Shown: piece by piece, positions 11,338 through 24,394 of the stretch
Numbering within the stretch: position 1 is the stretch's first letter
How the letters are laid out: every line of letters starts with the position of its first letter
Source: Selaginella moellendorffii
Taxonomy: Eukaryota > Streptophyta > Lycopodiopsida > Selaginellales > Selaginellaceae
Reading direction: 5' to 3'
DNA: 64,000 bases
Assembly: GCF_000143415.4 (NCBI RefSeq)
Contig: NW_003314330.1
Location: forward strand, 620,001-684,000
Translations under genes and position numbers: made by a program
Notes under the pieces: model-generated
What the model saw: only the letters and a program-made list of their open reading frames with translations
Database searches by the model: none
What the model was told of the DNA's origin: nothing

Positions 11338-12795
11338 CAAACTGTCTGACTGTGGATGATAAACACTCATGGAAGTTCTTTACTTGAGGGCACCATTATC
11401 CTCTTTCCTAGTTTGTGCCACTTTAGGCACTAAGTTCTATTTTTCCATAATTTGTGCTAGGGCTGTCCATGGCCCTATCATTTGGGTACCTTACCACTCC
11501 TTCCCTTGGAGCTTTCATCTTTACTAAATTGGAGCATTTAAAAATCCATCCTTGAAAACATATTCTCTTTTCCATAATCCGTCAATATCTAACACATAAA
11601 CATTATTTTGCTCAACTTTGTTGTTTGGATTTCTTCCAATGACTCCTACGGCCTAAACTTGGCCACTAGTCTTTTACTCCTATCTGTTGATTGTTGTATA
11701 AAGTAACATAGGATCACTACCTCCATCCTCGATGTATCCTTTCGATTTCATGGCAAATATTCTACTTTGCTAAGTCCAAAGGATGTTCACCCTTAGTAAA
11801 TCTCTTTAGCATTTTCTGTTATGGGCTTTATGCACAGCCCAACCTAGTAACCCACCCATGAGTCCCTTTCTTATATTCACAATACCATTGCATTATCACA
11901 ATTTATTTCTCTTAGGTGTCTTTCCCACTTGGTCATTTCAACCAAGGCACAACATTACCAATAGTTCAAATTAACACCTTGAACTAGGAACTTTATTCCT
12001 TAATCTCATAAGGACATTATCCTTGTTTTAGCCATAAAATCACTTAGTGATCTAACCTTGACACTTTAACAAATTTGCCAAATGGTATTAAATTTTCCAA
12101 ATCTTTAACTTGTTGACCTTAACTCTGAGGGCATCTCCCACATTTGGCGGTGTGCTCAAGCCAGCCCTTCTGGCCAAGGGTCCATATCAATTGAGACTGA
12201 GTGTCCCCATCTCATTCACCATATCCTTGGTGCCACTTGCACCAAAGTGTTCAAGTTAAATATGCTAAGCTTTCACACTAAGTAATCTTACTATGTATCA
12301 CGACTCTGGGGCATCTCCTGTTTGGCAGTGTGCCCAAGCTAATCTCCTCACTGAGAGTCCGTGACCACTAAAAAATGAGTGTCCTTATATTCCAAACTAT
12401 TACCACACCTTAGTGAGTTGGGACTCGAACCCAAGCACTAAAGGGTTGAGACTCGAACCCAACCTCCGTATATGCATTTACAAACAGCATCATCCAAGAT
12501 GTCTGGCGTAACTCCCCACACCAGTACATCAATTTATACCCAAAACGTGATATGGATCACAATTTAGAAACCTAATTCCTTCGAACTGCCAAGTCCTCCC
12601 ACTTGACAAGTTTATAATTATACATGGACTCCTCCACACTTGGCCCTATGAGCCACCCTTTTTTGAAGTCACCAGCTTTAACTAGGGTCTTTGTTCCCCA
12701 CAACTTGCCAATATTGCTTAGTAAGTCATCTGATTAGTGTAACATGGTTTCATGCATAAGCGTGAAAGTCCTTAACCATCGACTTTCATTCAAAG

Positions 12796-14187
12796 TGTAA
12801 GGAACCAACTCCCCGAGGTGTTGTAGGCTAAAGGATCCCCAAAAGCACGACCAAAATGATAAAGAGTTCATCGGATGGGACCCGATGCCGAGACCGAGTT
12901 TGAGACCGAGTTCGAGACAGAGTTCGAGACAGAGTTTGAGATCCGAGATCGGGTTTGAGACCAAAGTCCGAGGTCAAGTCCGAAGTCAAGTCCAAGATCG
13001 AGTCTGAGACTGAGTCTGAGGTTGGATCCAAGATCGAATCGAGATCGAGTCCAAGTACTAATACAGGTGTAAGCAACCAAAGAGAACGACTCGAGAGACG
13101 ATCCATTGGGGTTTAAATATAGAGGGAAAGGGCCCATGAACAAGAGTGCACCCCCTTTTCTAAACGGTTAAGGGTCTTGGGATATTTGGAGTTAAGCGTC
13201 TTTGGGTTTGAATAGTACTGGGCTGGGTGACTTCCCGGGAAGTCCAAATTCAGGAGCTTACAACAGGCTAGTCTTGAAGGAACTCTCTAGTGGTGCTTCC
13301 AAACTAACTTAAGGTTGAGACTGGGGCCAAGGGGCCTTGGGTGGGAGTGAGTATGGACTCGGGTGGTGCTAGAGGGGCCACCCAAGGAAGTGCTCAAGAA
13401 GGGAAACTAACTACGGTGTTCTCGGCTCATATGGAGTGTTGCCCCACTTGAGTATCTTGCAGTTCATTGGTCCTTACCCTTCCTAGGGTGGGAGTGAGTA
13501 TGGACTCGGGTGGTGCTAGAGGGGCCACCCAAGGAAGTGCTCAAGAGTAACTTCCACTCCCAGAAGGGAAACTAACTACGGTGCTCCCGACTCATATGGA
13601 GTGTTGCCCCACTTGAGTATCTTGCAATTCATTGGTCCTTACCCTTCCTAGGGGCCATGGCCTTCCCTTCGGGATAGAAGTGGTGGGGTAGAGGTGCCCA
13701 TACTGGGCCATTAGGCCACAGTGTTTCCCCCCAGCATCCCAAAGCAAGTGTTCGGGATGGAAGTGGTGGGGTAGAGGTGCCCATACTGGGCCATTAGGCC
13801 ACAGTGTTTCCCCCCAGCATCCCAAAACAAGTGTTGCACCCAAGGCTTGGGATTTAGAGGGTCCCATGATCAAGCCTTGCTGTACCAAAAGATGTTAAGA
13901 ACCTGGAGGCTTGGTGGGCTTGGTTGTTTGTGCCTGCGGGGAGTGTAGTTGAACTTTAAGTCCAGTCTAACTCAAGGAGGGGGATTGGGAGAGATTAGGG
14001 AATCCATGGATGGATGGCTAACATTTTGTTGCTCGTGCAGTGAATAGCTAAAACCAAGTAGGACTAAGTAGGAGCTAGTACAATAAGTGGGAACCTTGGC
14101 AAGGGAACTTAGCAAAGGCTAAAGTGGTGTTGGTCAGATAGATGAGGTAAGCTGGCAAATTGGAAAGGAAAAAAATTGTGGCTTACA
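12796..14187 (+). mobile_element. Family C solo LTR
   Basis: TGTAAGGAACC...GGCTTACA, 1392 bp, with a perfect 5-bp target duplication CAAAG at 12791-12795 and 14188-14192. It matches the LTRs of the full C element at both ends. It lacks the G-run of those LTRs, and it carries an internal tandem duplication: the segments near 13488-13690 and 13690-13830 repeat neighbouring sequence (GGGATAGAAGTGGTGGGGTA / GGGATGGAAGTGGTGGGGTA). Confidence 0.88.
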
Positions 14188-14527
14188 CAAAGCTATCTCT
14201 TTGAACACTCAGGGATTATTTCCCCAACTTTAATAGCCTCGCGTTATGGCAAGCTTCAATACCACGTTTCTATTGTGCCACTCTAATTTCGCTGGTAAAC
14301 CATTTACACTTGTCTTTCTAGGTACTAATTTATTTAAAATTGTTTTTGGGAACCTTGAAGGGACTCTGTCCTTTAGCTTGCTAAGGCCTTTCTTTTCACA
14401 AACTTTTTAATTGCCATATGGTCTAACATAAACAATTCTATACTTTAAACTCTCCATGGCATCACGGTTGTTAATAGCAACATGTTCAAGCACCCACTTA
14501 ATTTTTCACTCTCAACTTGCATAATCA

Positions 14528-16525
14528 TGTAAGTGACTAAATTTTCCATTTTACTTTAGTCACTTAGCCATACCTTCGACCACTTGGAGGAGTCTCACTC
14601 ACAACCTCCATAAATCCTATTCCGGACTTGGGATTTACTATCCCCAAGAATGACATCCATGCCACTCAACTTTTGCACTTGGTCCAAGTGCTCCATATGT
14701 CCAATCCTATGATGGACACCCCAAGGTACCACCGACATATCAACCCGTTACGCTAGGCCATGCTCATTCACCTTGGTCATATCAGTGGTTCAACACCACC
14801 TGCATTGCAATCCTGTCTCTCAAAGACATCCGTGAATGATCATCCTAGATCCACTCCTTAGCATCCTTAGGGTGCCCATAGACATGGGGAATAACCTTCC
14901 CCAACATCTCTTTTCCAGTCCCCATCAAATCCCTTTTTGTCCATAGTTGTATTCACCAACACTACCACTAGATCAAGGCCTGCAAGCCCGACCTCTAAGT
15001 CCCACTGTCCTTTGGGACTTCCTCACCATGTGACCATATCCTTGGTCATTGTACTAGAGGATTGCTCCTTTTCCTTTTCACTGTCTGGGACTTTGGGACA
15101 ACATTTCGGAACACCGTGGCCTTACGCAAGCCTCATGGGTACTCCCCCCACCTTTTGCCTTTGGGTGCTCTAGCCATGGGCTTAGAGCGAGGTTCTGTTA
15201 AGCCACACCAAGTATCCAAGTAGGTAGTGCCACCCACACTTGGACTGGGAGCATTGGCCAGTCGATCTCCCAGGGGAACTAGAGCCGGCTCTTGAACACT
15301 TCACCAAGCTACTCCGTTTGTCAGTCCGTGTTCACTCTAGTCTTGGACTTCCCAGTGGGCAGCTCATCACCCAACACTGGGTATAGCCTTCCTGGGCCAA
15401 ACTGGCCTTTCCTGGCCAAACTTGCTCCACTGCAGTCCTCCCCCTTACTATACTTTTGGAGCTTACCAAACACCCCAGGGTCTGGGAGACAAACTCTTTG
15501 GGCTTTCACCCTCTCAGACTCGGACTCAGGCTCGGGCTTGGTCTCAGCCTCGGCCTTGGTCTCGGTCCCAATCTCGGTCTCGGTCGCGGTCTTGGTCTCA
15601 GTCCCGGTCTCGGTCTCAACCTCGAACTCCATCTCGGGTCCTTCTCGGACTCCATCTCGAATTCCATCTCAGGTCCATCCCGAACTCCATCTTGGACTCC
15701 GTCTTGGTTCATCTCGGACTCCATCTCAGACTCCGTCTCGGTCTATCTCGGGCTCCATCTCGGACTCCATCTCGGGTCCATCTCGGGCTCCATCTCGGAC
15801 TCCATTTCGAACTCCATCTCAAACTCCATCTCGGTCAATCTCGGTCCATCTTGGACTCCATCTCGGACTCCATCTTGGGTCCATCTCGGACTCCATCTCG
15901 AACTTCATGTCGAGTCCATCTCGGGTCCCTTTTTGGAGCCTTGCTTATTGCTCACTTCGTGCTCGTTCCTCAAGCCCTTCGTTGGGAGTTCCACTCCTGC
16001 TCTCGATCTTTCAAGTTGGAGTTTTCGGTCCAAACATGTTACACTTGTTTGGCTTTCGCTTCAGCCACTACCACATGGCACCCTTCCAACTCCATTTTGG
16101 GGCCTAGGGATTTTGTGTCTCACAACTCCACCACCCATAAACGAAGTTCGATGTCCTCATCGAACAATAAACTATTTTATAAAGTAATACCAACTTGTAT
16201 TACTGTTTCCATCTTTGGCCTCTCGCCAATATTTGTCAATGGTTTAATATTGAAGGCTCACCATGCCTTGCCCATCCTCTAAGGGGCATAGTCTTTTCAA
16301 CTTAGAAACTCATTCGACTATTTATGATGGTTATCTCCTTTTATAGGTTTAGTTCTCACTAAACCTGCTAGAGATATGAATGTTGGGAGTTCCACTCCCG
16401 CTCTCGATCTTTCAAGTCGGAGTTTTCAGTCCAAACGTGTTACACTCGTTTGGCTTTCGCTTCAGCCACTACCACGTGGCACCCTTCTGGCTCCATTTTG
16501 GGGCCTAGGGATTTTGTGTCTCACA
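14528..16525 (-). mobile_element. Family D element D2, internally deleted
   Basis: Perfect 5-bp duplications AATCA (14523-14527; 16526-16530) flank a full LTR (14528-16124), a 258-bp internal remnant (16125-16382) and a truncated second LTR (about 16383-16525). Read on the minus strand, the internal remnant ends in the purine tract GGGTGGTGGAGT immediately before TGTGAGAC. This is a polypurine tract, and it is the same tract that precedes the 3' LTR of chromovirus C at 57181. So D and C share their internal 3' end while their LTRs have diverged. Confidence 0.78.
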
Positions 16526-18330
16526 AATCACCCTTGATTATGCTCTTCGATTCCTATGGTTCGATTTTATCCTTTTACTACTTGCTTTTTGGCCTTATGC
16601 CTTCCCTTTAGTTATTCTCCTCCCGTCTAGAAAGGTAGTTTTGCACTTTCTACCATACCTTAACAAGTATTCTTAAGGATGAACCTACTTAATAACTCAG
16701 GGAGTGGTTCTTCAATTTGGGTATGCTCATCATGTAATCCCATATATTGGGATTAATGTCACTATGTATGGGTCTCTTTATACCCATTGCTAGCCATGCC
16801 AAAATCCTTTTTTGGCTTTGTCCATTCGGATAGACGAACTTTTCCCGTCCCCATAACCTTGGATATTAGATAACACTTATTACCCATTATTTGCTAGGGA
16901 CTTAAACCTTATCTAATGCTCTCATGATACCAAACACCATTCCCTAATGTTTTAGAGTGTTTAGATGTCCCAATGATAATCTTTTTTGACAATGAGTATT
17001 TCCCTTTATGACAATAATAATCTACTATATCTTAACATAAGTAATTTATCCCCCAAAGGGGTATATCTAACTAATAAGAAGTCTTGGGTAGTTAGTTTTA
17101 CCAATCGAAGAAATTATTTTATATATTTTGCTTAATTGTCTCGTAGTTATCAAGTTTTACAACTCATTATTAGTGCTTCCACATCTCCATCATTATTTTG
17201 GTCACCACACTCGAACTACATGCTTTCTAGATTAGGATATGCAATCCCATTTTTATTGGGATTTTTTTAGCAAGAGGTTCTCATGAACTCGTTAACTTGA
17301 CCTCAAGGCATCACACCTTAGCACATTTGGTGTTTCCACACCATCGGCTTTACAAATTTACCCTTGTGACACTTCTCACTTGTGTTTAGGTTTTTACCAA
17401 AATCAAAACAATTATTTCTCATGCCAATTATCAGTTATCACAACACTATAGTATTCACACACAACTCTGCACTAAAGTTGTTTTCTTTCGGGAACACCTT
17501 TCCCATGACTTTAGTATAACACATTCTGCCATCAATGAGATACCCATTGTTCTCATACTTAGATTTTATAATTCTCCCCGTCCTTCGTAAGGTATAACAC
17601 ACTTTAGTCCAAATGCTTCCACTAGTCTTTTAGGATTATTCTTTGACTCCTTAGTTTTTTGGACTTTGCTAATTTGATGACCCGTAAGGTTTTAGCCTCC
17701 TAGCTATTTTTAAGGTGCTAGTTCACTAAAATACATCTTCTTGTATTTATGTCCTACTTATAAAGACCATCTTTGCAAATGTTACTTTGACATTTAATTA
17801 TGTTTTATTCCCTGTGGGCTACTTTTGCCCCTTAGGATTATCCCTCTATATGATGAGAATAGTAACTCATCCTCTAAGTACACCCCTAATTCTTTGGGTT
17901 TGTTCCAGCATTTATAAAAAGTAGCCTTAGCTACCATTTTGAGGATTCGTGTCCTCATCAATATTTAACCTCTTACGGTTATTAATTCTCATATCAAATT
18001 CATGAGCACAACCTTAACTAATAAGGATAATCTTGTGACTCCTTTATTGTTTTAGAGCTTTATCTTTCCCGTAATCCCACCTATAATTGTTTACCACGAT
18101 TATATTAGCTAGTTTGCTAAATCAAACACTCATTTGAATCACATCCTCAACTCTCTAAGGAAAACTTTATATTGTTCCCAAGAGCCTAAAGTTGTTCCCA
18201 GATTGGCCCCTTTCTATCCATCAAATTGCCAACATATTCACTTATGAATTAAGGTGGAGAGTCATGCTCTTTCAAACATGTTATTCTTTAAGGATAGACC
18301 CACTCTTGGGACCTTCTAATGCCAAAACAA

Positions 18331-21300
18331 GTAGTGATATATTTGACCACCAATACTCATTGTCAGTAGTTAATCATAGAAAAGCTCCCATTAAATCAAA
18401 TGCTATCAACTCAAACGGATGGGAAATTGCAATTTACTCCAACTGTCCTTCTATAGCACAAGGGGGAGTATTACAAACTTGGCACCAAATGCAACTATAC
18501 ACATATCAGATAACATCACGTCGCATCTCTAACAAATAAAAAGACTTGCTCAACTTTTCGATCACATAACAATGTCCTATATGCCCATATAGAATAGGAG
18601 AATCATGGTAGGTATGGAGAAAGCATGGAATAAAGATTGAAGGCACCATTAACTATAAATGATCATCAAGATCTGTCCCCAGAAAATAACGAATATAACA
18701 AATGAAAATAACGACCGTCCTCAAAGTGATATTGAGACTGTAAATGCCGAAATGGCAAATCATTAACAAGTGAAATAGGATTCTTAAACCATTGCGAAGC
18801 TTTCGAATCCACGGCTCAATCTTTTGAGCCTTATGAACCTCGTCAAGAGAAAGTAAATTCTGCTTTGCACCTTGTGGACATTGATCATCAAGTACAACAA
18901 TTACTGACGACACAAAATCCTCATTCAAAAATCCACAGATGCTAGAACAACAAAGTCATCAAAAAAATGAGAAGAGAGTGAAGAAGGAAAAGGAGCTCAA
19001 GAAAGGGCATTAGCATCAACTATAAAACTCCCCAGGTGATGAACAACATTAAAATTATATATCTAAAGTTTCAAAGCCCACCGAGCAGTACCACTAAGTA
19101 AGTTCTTCCATTTGAATAATGAAATAATTCCAACATAACCACCTTTTAATAATGTCTGAAAACCATATAAATATGTATGGAATTTTTTTAAACCCCAAAC
19201 TGCTGCTAAGCACTCCTTCTCTATGGTTCAATAGTTCACTTCCACTAGTTGTAATATACGGTTGATATATGTAATGGGATAGTGTTGACTATGCACACTT
19301 GAGCTTTCTTGCATCAATACACCTCCAAAACCGATATTAGAAGCATCTATGCACAAAATGAAAGGTCAAGTGTAGTCAAGATATACCAAAACTAGAGGAG
19401 TCATCAACAACTCTTTGAGATCCATAAATGCCCACTCACAATTTACAAACTAGATGCAAGATGATGTTAATGACTTCAGCAACGCTCATAATAATGCAAT
19501 ATGATCTAAAAGATGATCAACAAAACAATCGAAATACTACACCTTGCTCAGGAAGTGTTACACATCATTCACACACTTTAGAGTAGGGAACTTTAGAACA
19601 ACCTCATAATCAACTTGTAAACCTTCACAAGAAATACGATACCCAAGATAAGTTGTATCATTAAACCCAAACACGCACTTCAACCGTTTCAACTTTAAAC
19701 CAACTTCCCATAACTGACCCAACATTTTATAAACATCACAGATGTATTCTTCCTATATCCCCTTCAAGTGAATTAAAAAATCATCAATGAAGTCAGTAAT
19801 CACCTCTGGCATATCATAAAGAACTTCGTCCATCATCCACTGGAAAGTTGTTGGAGCATTGTTCAAACCAAACGGAATTATCAAGAATTTGTATAAACCA
19901 AATGGTGTACAAAAAGCAGTCTTAGGAATATCTTCTTTAGCCATCGGTACTTGCTAGTACCTAGAAACAAAATCTAACTTGGTGAACTAACAACTTCTCC
20001 CTAGACAATCCAAGAGATTAGCAGTGTGAGGAAGAGGGTACACATCCAGGATTATCACTTTGTTTAATAGATGATAATCAATGCAAAATGAATACTTCCA
20101 TTAGCCTTCATCATAAGATAAGGTTCACACGCCTAAGGACACTATGACTTCTGAATAACTCCCTTTTCCAACATCTTCTTGACGTTTGCATGTAAAATCT
20201 TGATCTCTTTTGGTGACCAATGACAAATAGGAACCTTGATTAGATGAACATCCATGTTGCAATCTTGGCCCCCGATGATAGGTCAAATTCAAAGAAATTG
20301 GCATACTCCTTTATGAGTCAATCAACCGCTATAACACAAATACTATTAGAGGGATTAGAAAAGGAAAAAGAGGAACAAGACAAAAACCTAGGAAGAAGTA
20401 AGAGGAAGACAAAAGTGGTGGAAACAAAGGTAAAAGTAAAAGAATGAAAAGATACAAAAGTGAGAGGAATGGAAGAAATATCAAAAAGTATGTGATAAGA
20501 GGGAGAAACCTCAAAGTCACACTTAGCATGATTGTGCCACAACCAATCCATACCAAGGATGAGGTCAAAAGTTTTATTCGGCACCACCCATAATGACTAC
20601 AACTCAAGCTTGAGATCATCTACATACACAACCAAATCCACCTCATCTCATACACATGCATGTGTATGGCCATTGCCATAAAGAATGAAAATTAGCTTTG
20701 CCACATTGACACAAATGTAGAAGGCAATATATAGCAACAAGCTGAGCAATACAAAATAAACTCGAGCTTGTATCAACCAACACAAAGAAAAGAATAAAAG
20801 GCCCCTTGTTATAAAAATGAGCTTAAAAAGTAAATATTGGATGAACTAATGATAAATAAACCCCTTGATGATACTCCTGAAAGAAAGATAAAGGGGTCAT
20901 TGATTTATTTATGCAAGGTTTTTCCATTACTCATGTGATTCTTTGTTTCTCATATGCATCTCAGTGTCTAGACTTTCCACTATAGCAGCACCAACAAGAT
21001 GTTGTTAATGCCAAGGTCTTCATCTAGGAAATGGAGGTTACCACTCTGGAAAATGCCGACAACATTAATAAGTGTGACCAACTTCATTATACGCCTAGTA
21101 ATGAACATCATAGCCACAACCATGTCCTCGTCTTAGTCCTTGAACTCGGGCAGTAGAAGCATTAACCTCTATTGGAACAGGACCATCTCCTATAGAAAGT
21201 AGAGCTGAAGAACGTGTAGCAAGAAGTGAAAGAGGCAACATCTTATACATTATGCTAAGCGAAGGGCATCGTCAAGGGTGGTTGGAGCAAGTGCATGCAC

Positions 21301-22010
21301 AAGTCCTACCAAATCTTGATGAAGTTTTGGTTATAATATGTTAGAGTAGATCAAGCTAGGAATGTTTGGCTCTGCACAAAATGCTTCGAAAATGAATGCT
21401 AAATTGCATCATCAATTCGGATGGCCTTTGACAAAGACAATGCAATTATTAGAAGGTATTATCACAATTATTAGCATGTCCAAATGTGCATTTGAAAATG
21501 TCCAAGAGAATACTCCAATCCTCACAAATGGCTGTGCTCAAACCATTGTACCACTACAACATCATCCCTTAGAGACACATGAAAAACTTATATAAAAGTC
21601 AAGCATTATCCCAAAAATGATATGTGGCAATCACCATAAAGTGATCGAACCAATAGTATATATCATCTATAGGATTCCCATGGACGAACTTTGACTAGAT
21701 GCAAGGATTGGCAACAAAAGCAAAAAGAGTTGTACCATATGCCATGAATGTTGCCATCAATTGAGTCTGATTATTCAATTACAATTGTATAGCATCAAGT
21801 AATTGCACTAATTACGGCTCTAGAGTCAAAGGAGGAGGAGGCTACTACTTTGCCATGAAGATGAACAAAAAAAAAAAGAGCAAAAAAGAAAAGGTTGAGA
21901 AAAACAATAAAAAAAGGGAGATTTAGATAATGCAAAAGCTAGATTTAAACCAAAATCCCAAATCCTAACATTTTTCAAAAACAATCAAAACTACCCCTCA
22001 TTTCCACCAA
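18331..22010 (-). pseudogene. A1 integrase N-part, RNase H, RT, protease and gag, decayed
   Basis: Minus-strand polyprotein of family A with many stops and shifts. The best piece is 19944-19753, with [34 protein letters not shown] and the RT active site in FIDDFLIH (variant of YxDD). Order 5' to 3' on the minus strand is gag, protease, RT, RNase H, integrase, as in Ty3/gypsy. The equivalent parts in A2 and A3 are better kept. Confidence 0.75.
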
Positions 22011-22175
22011 TGTGAGTGGATGAAATATGGAAAGAGAATATAAGAAATATGCATATCAATTAGCCCAAAAACCCTAATTTATATACAACTGGATTGATAC
22101 TAATCTGATGCCTACCAAAATCCCATTATACTAATATTAATATATGGCATCATAGCCATACACTTGGACCTCACA
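22011..22175 (-). repeat. A1 5' LTR
   Basis: 165 bp. On the minus strand it is followed by TTGGTGGAAATGAGG, in the place of the primer-binding site and starting with the TGG expected opposite a tRNA CCA end. I cannot name the tRNA. Confidence 0.82.
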
Positions 22176-22709
22176 ATAATATTTTAATTTCTAAATAAAT
22201 AGTTTAAATTATTAGTTTGCTTAAGCAAACCTGTAGGATGGTAGTGGATATACCTAGAATATACTTGGAAATTCTAGGATATTCTACTATCTAACAGTTA
22301 TTATTCATTTAGATTAATCTTATATTTATAATTTATAAATATATTTATAATTTATAAACTTTCCTAAACCCTTTCTAGTATATTCTTTTTTATTCTATCA
22401 TCTAATGGTTGATATGCAATAAGATTAATCTTGTATTTATAAATTACAAACATGCTTATAATTATAAACTTTATTTGATCATTTAGATTAATAAGTAAAA
22501 ATAACACTACTATTAAGCAAACCAAGTGTTGCTACATGCAAGGCATAGAAATTTATTTAAAATTATAATTTACTTATTTATTTTAATATTATTTATAATT
22601 CAGTTTGGAGATTTGTAAAACAACTGCTTAGGAGCTATGTAAGAAGTAACATTTTGAAGAACATATAAGTAAGAACAATAGTAAAACTCTTGCTTTTACA
22701 ATACCAGCT
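22176..22709. other. AT-rich DNA without gene
   Basis: Continues the P450 downstream flank beyond the A1 insertion for a short way (22180-22220 resembles the reverse complement of about 30035-30070). Contains short direct repeats of the type TTATAAATATATTTATAATT near 22320-22460. No gene seen. Confidence 0.4.
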
Positions 22710-22925
22710 CAAATAAATTCTTGCATTGACTATCATTTGGAATGGGCTGAATTAAAGTTCTTCTCTAAAGAATAACATTCTAACACACTCTAAACAATAA
22801 TTACAATCACAAATATAAATAAGATGAGCTCCATAACTTCTCAAGCATACCAAGCAAAGCTGTTGCTTCTTTCATTGCTCTTTAACTCCCAAGGAGTTCA
22901 CAGGTCCCTTAGACAAACAAAACAT
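22710..22925 (-). repeat. Inverted repeat, left arm, flanking the subtilase fragment
   Basis: The reverse complement of this stretch matches 25310-25480, including GCTTGAGAAGTTATGGAGCT, with one extra stretch of about 40-50 bp in this arm (near 22730-22780). It is probably the 3' end or flank of a second, oppositely oriented subtilase-type gene copy rather than a transposon end, since I see no target duplication. Confidence 0.6.
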
Positions 22926-23094
22926 TAGAGTTGATTTCCAGTGTGCTTAAGCTTGAAGGTGAAAATAATTCCAGACCTATCTCATATCTGCTTCACCTTG
23001 ATTCACCATAATATACTTGCCAGTAGTGAAATTAGCCGAAGCAGTTTCAGACTACGAATATATTAGCATAATATACGTAATTAAAGTAAGTCCA

Positions 23095-23940
23095 AATTTT
23101 GCAGCGTTACGGAATATTCTGTTGGATGAAGTGTGGTGGTGGTGATGAGCAGCTAGGGCGGCAACAGGCACAGGGGCGTGGCGCTGGCAGAGGGTGGGAA
23201 CAGGCTGGGCGTGGTGCCGGCGGAGGGCGGCAACAGTCTGGGTGTGGCACCGGCGGCAGTGAGGAGCAGCAACAAGGAGCGGGCAGCAACGAGGAGCGGG
23301 CTGAAGCTGAAGCACAACCACAACAGGCACAGACAGGGGGGCGGGGATCCGAAACCAGATGACCCTGTGTCTAAGTTTACCTTTAAGGATGACAACAGAG
23401 AATACAGGTGAGTGTACTGCAGAGCCGAATTTGGTAAGACACGTCCACGGAGAATCAGAGTGAGGAAGCATGTTATGAGCACAGACTGTAGTGAATGGTT
23501 GCAGTGCAAACAAGATCTCGAGCATAGGTTTGAAGCTTTGAACTTACTCTGCCGCAAGGAAGTGCAAGAATACGGCTATAGTCTACCACATTAAATTTTC
23601 CGATCATCAAGCGACGTGCAAGCAGGAGCATGGGTCCGCGTCGGGTCATGGATGAAGATGGACAGCCGACTGAGGCCAGGCTGAGAGGAGCCGGGACAAC
23701 AGGTTGAACTTGAAGCAGAGTCACAGCAGGCAGAGGAGACTCAGGGGATAGTACGTGGGCGTCCACAATAATGAACACGTTTGCGGAGATCAACCCCTAA
23801 AAGCCGGTCGAAGAAGGTTATTCCGAATTGGGATGACAACGAAGCTTGGGAGTTTGTTAACTATCTTGAGGATCCAAATATACAACAGCGGTTCAGAAAT
23901 ATTAGAAGGCACCCAGCAGCACCTGTCATGTAGGCATTGA
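23095..23940 (+). pseudogene. Degenerate ORF with possible zinc-finger segment
   Basis: A GC-rich island in AT-rich DNA. 23099-23362 is an open Gly/Gln/Arg-rich frame. In the frame ending at 23411, DDPVSKFTFKDDNREYR runs to a TGA and continues as VYCRAEFGKTRPRRIRVRKH; reading the stop as a mutated TGT would give a CxxC...H pattern like BED-type fingers of hAT transposases. Near 23815-23935 a further open stretch reads PNWDDNEAWEFVNYLEDPNI. I cannot assign a family with confidence. Confidence 0.3.
23178..23277 (+). repeat. 33-bp minisatellite, about three units
   Basis: Degenerate units of the form GTGGYGCYGGCRGAGGG... repeat with a 33-bp period, so the reading frame is kept and gives a repeated Gly/Arg/Gln-rich peptide. 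Confidence 0.55.
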
Positions 23941-24394
23941 CTGAGATATGGAACCCCACAACAAACAACGTTGCTGGTGATGCTAACTTCAACTTTCTGA
24001 GCTTTGGAGCAGTTTCACTAAATCAAAAATGTTTTAAAAACTGAAAGCCATTTCTTCAAATTAACCATTACCACAGATGACTGTCAGTCAATCACTCTGA
24101 CTTAAGTGCTTGACCGACAGCTGGCTGATTGACTCTCAGTCAACGATAGTTGACTAACAGACAGACTTACAGTAATTGGTAGTAAAAATGAATTATAAAT
24201 ACTACAGGAATTGGTAATAAAAATGAATTACAAATACTGTAAGAATGCTTGAGGTCCTCAACAGCAAAATGCTTTATCCAATGACAACACACTTGTGGGA
24301 TTTCCTCAGCCTGACCATGCCAGCCAAAAGCAATCACACTGAGTGCTCCTACTGACATGATCGTCAGTTCTGGACACAGGTAACTTACAAAACT
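23941..24394. repeat. Short direct and inverted repeats, no gene
   Basis: 24170-24240 has two copies of a unit of about 35 bp (GAATTGGTARTAAAAATGAA...). 24078-24145 has an imperfect inverted repeat around GACTGTCAGTCAATC / GATTGACTCTCAGTC. No coding sequence seen. Confidence 0.45.

Larger units (their letters stand above)
11378..18330. mobile_element. Composite degenerate retroelement block inside A1
   Basis: A1 integrase sequence stops near 11377 and resumes near 18330, with about 185 bp of the expected element missing. The insert contains the C solo LTR and D2. Around 12120-12480 the minus strand matches the 3' untranslated region of chromovirus C (56930-57110), including the paired GGTTCGAGTCCCAAC motifs, so part of the host block is a C-like element in minus orientation. 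I cannot recognise coding sequence in 11378-12120, 14193-14522 or 16531-18180. Boundaries are approximate and no flanking duplication was found. Confidence 0.5.
8937..22175 (-). mobile_element. Family A Ty3/gypsy retrotransposon A1, with nested insertions
   Basis: The LTRs are 8937-9107 (3' LTR) and 22011-22175 (5' LTR), with TGTGA...TCACA ends. The 4-bp target duplication ATAA lies at 8933-8936 and 22176-22179. The element runs on the minus strand: gag about 21850-21190, protease about 20860-20500, RT about 20200-19750, RNase H about 19480-19020, integrase from 18500 and again 9772-9108. It is split by D1 (9773-11337) and by a composite block (about 11378-18330). The mirrored locus near 30040-30100 lacks A1 and represents the empty site. 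Confidence 0.85.

Noticed and set aside
15292-16282. Long overlapping ORFs with SDSISD, RTRSRT or SPRSSP repeats here and at 50.8-51.3 and 57.1-57.7 kb
   Set aside because: They come from the stop-free 12-bp satellite inside LTRs; open in several frames on both strands, no conserved domain.
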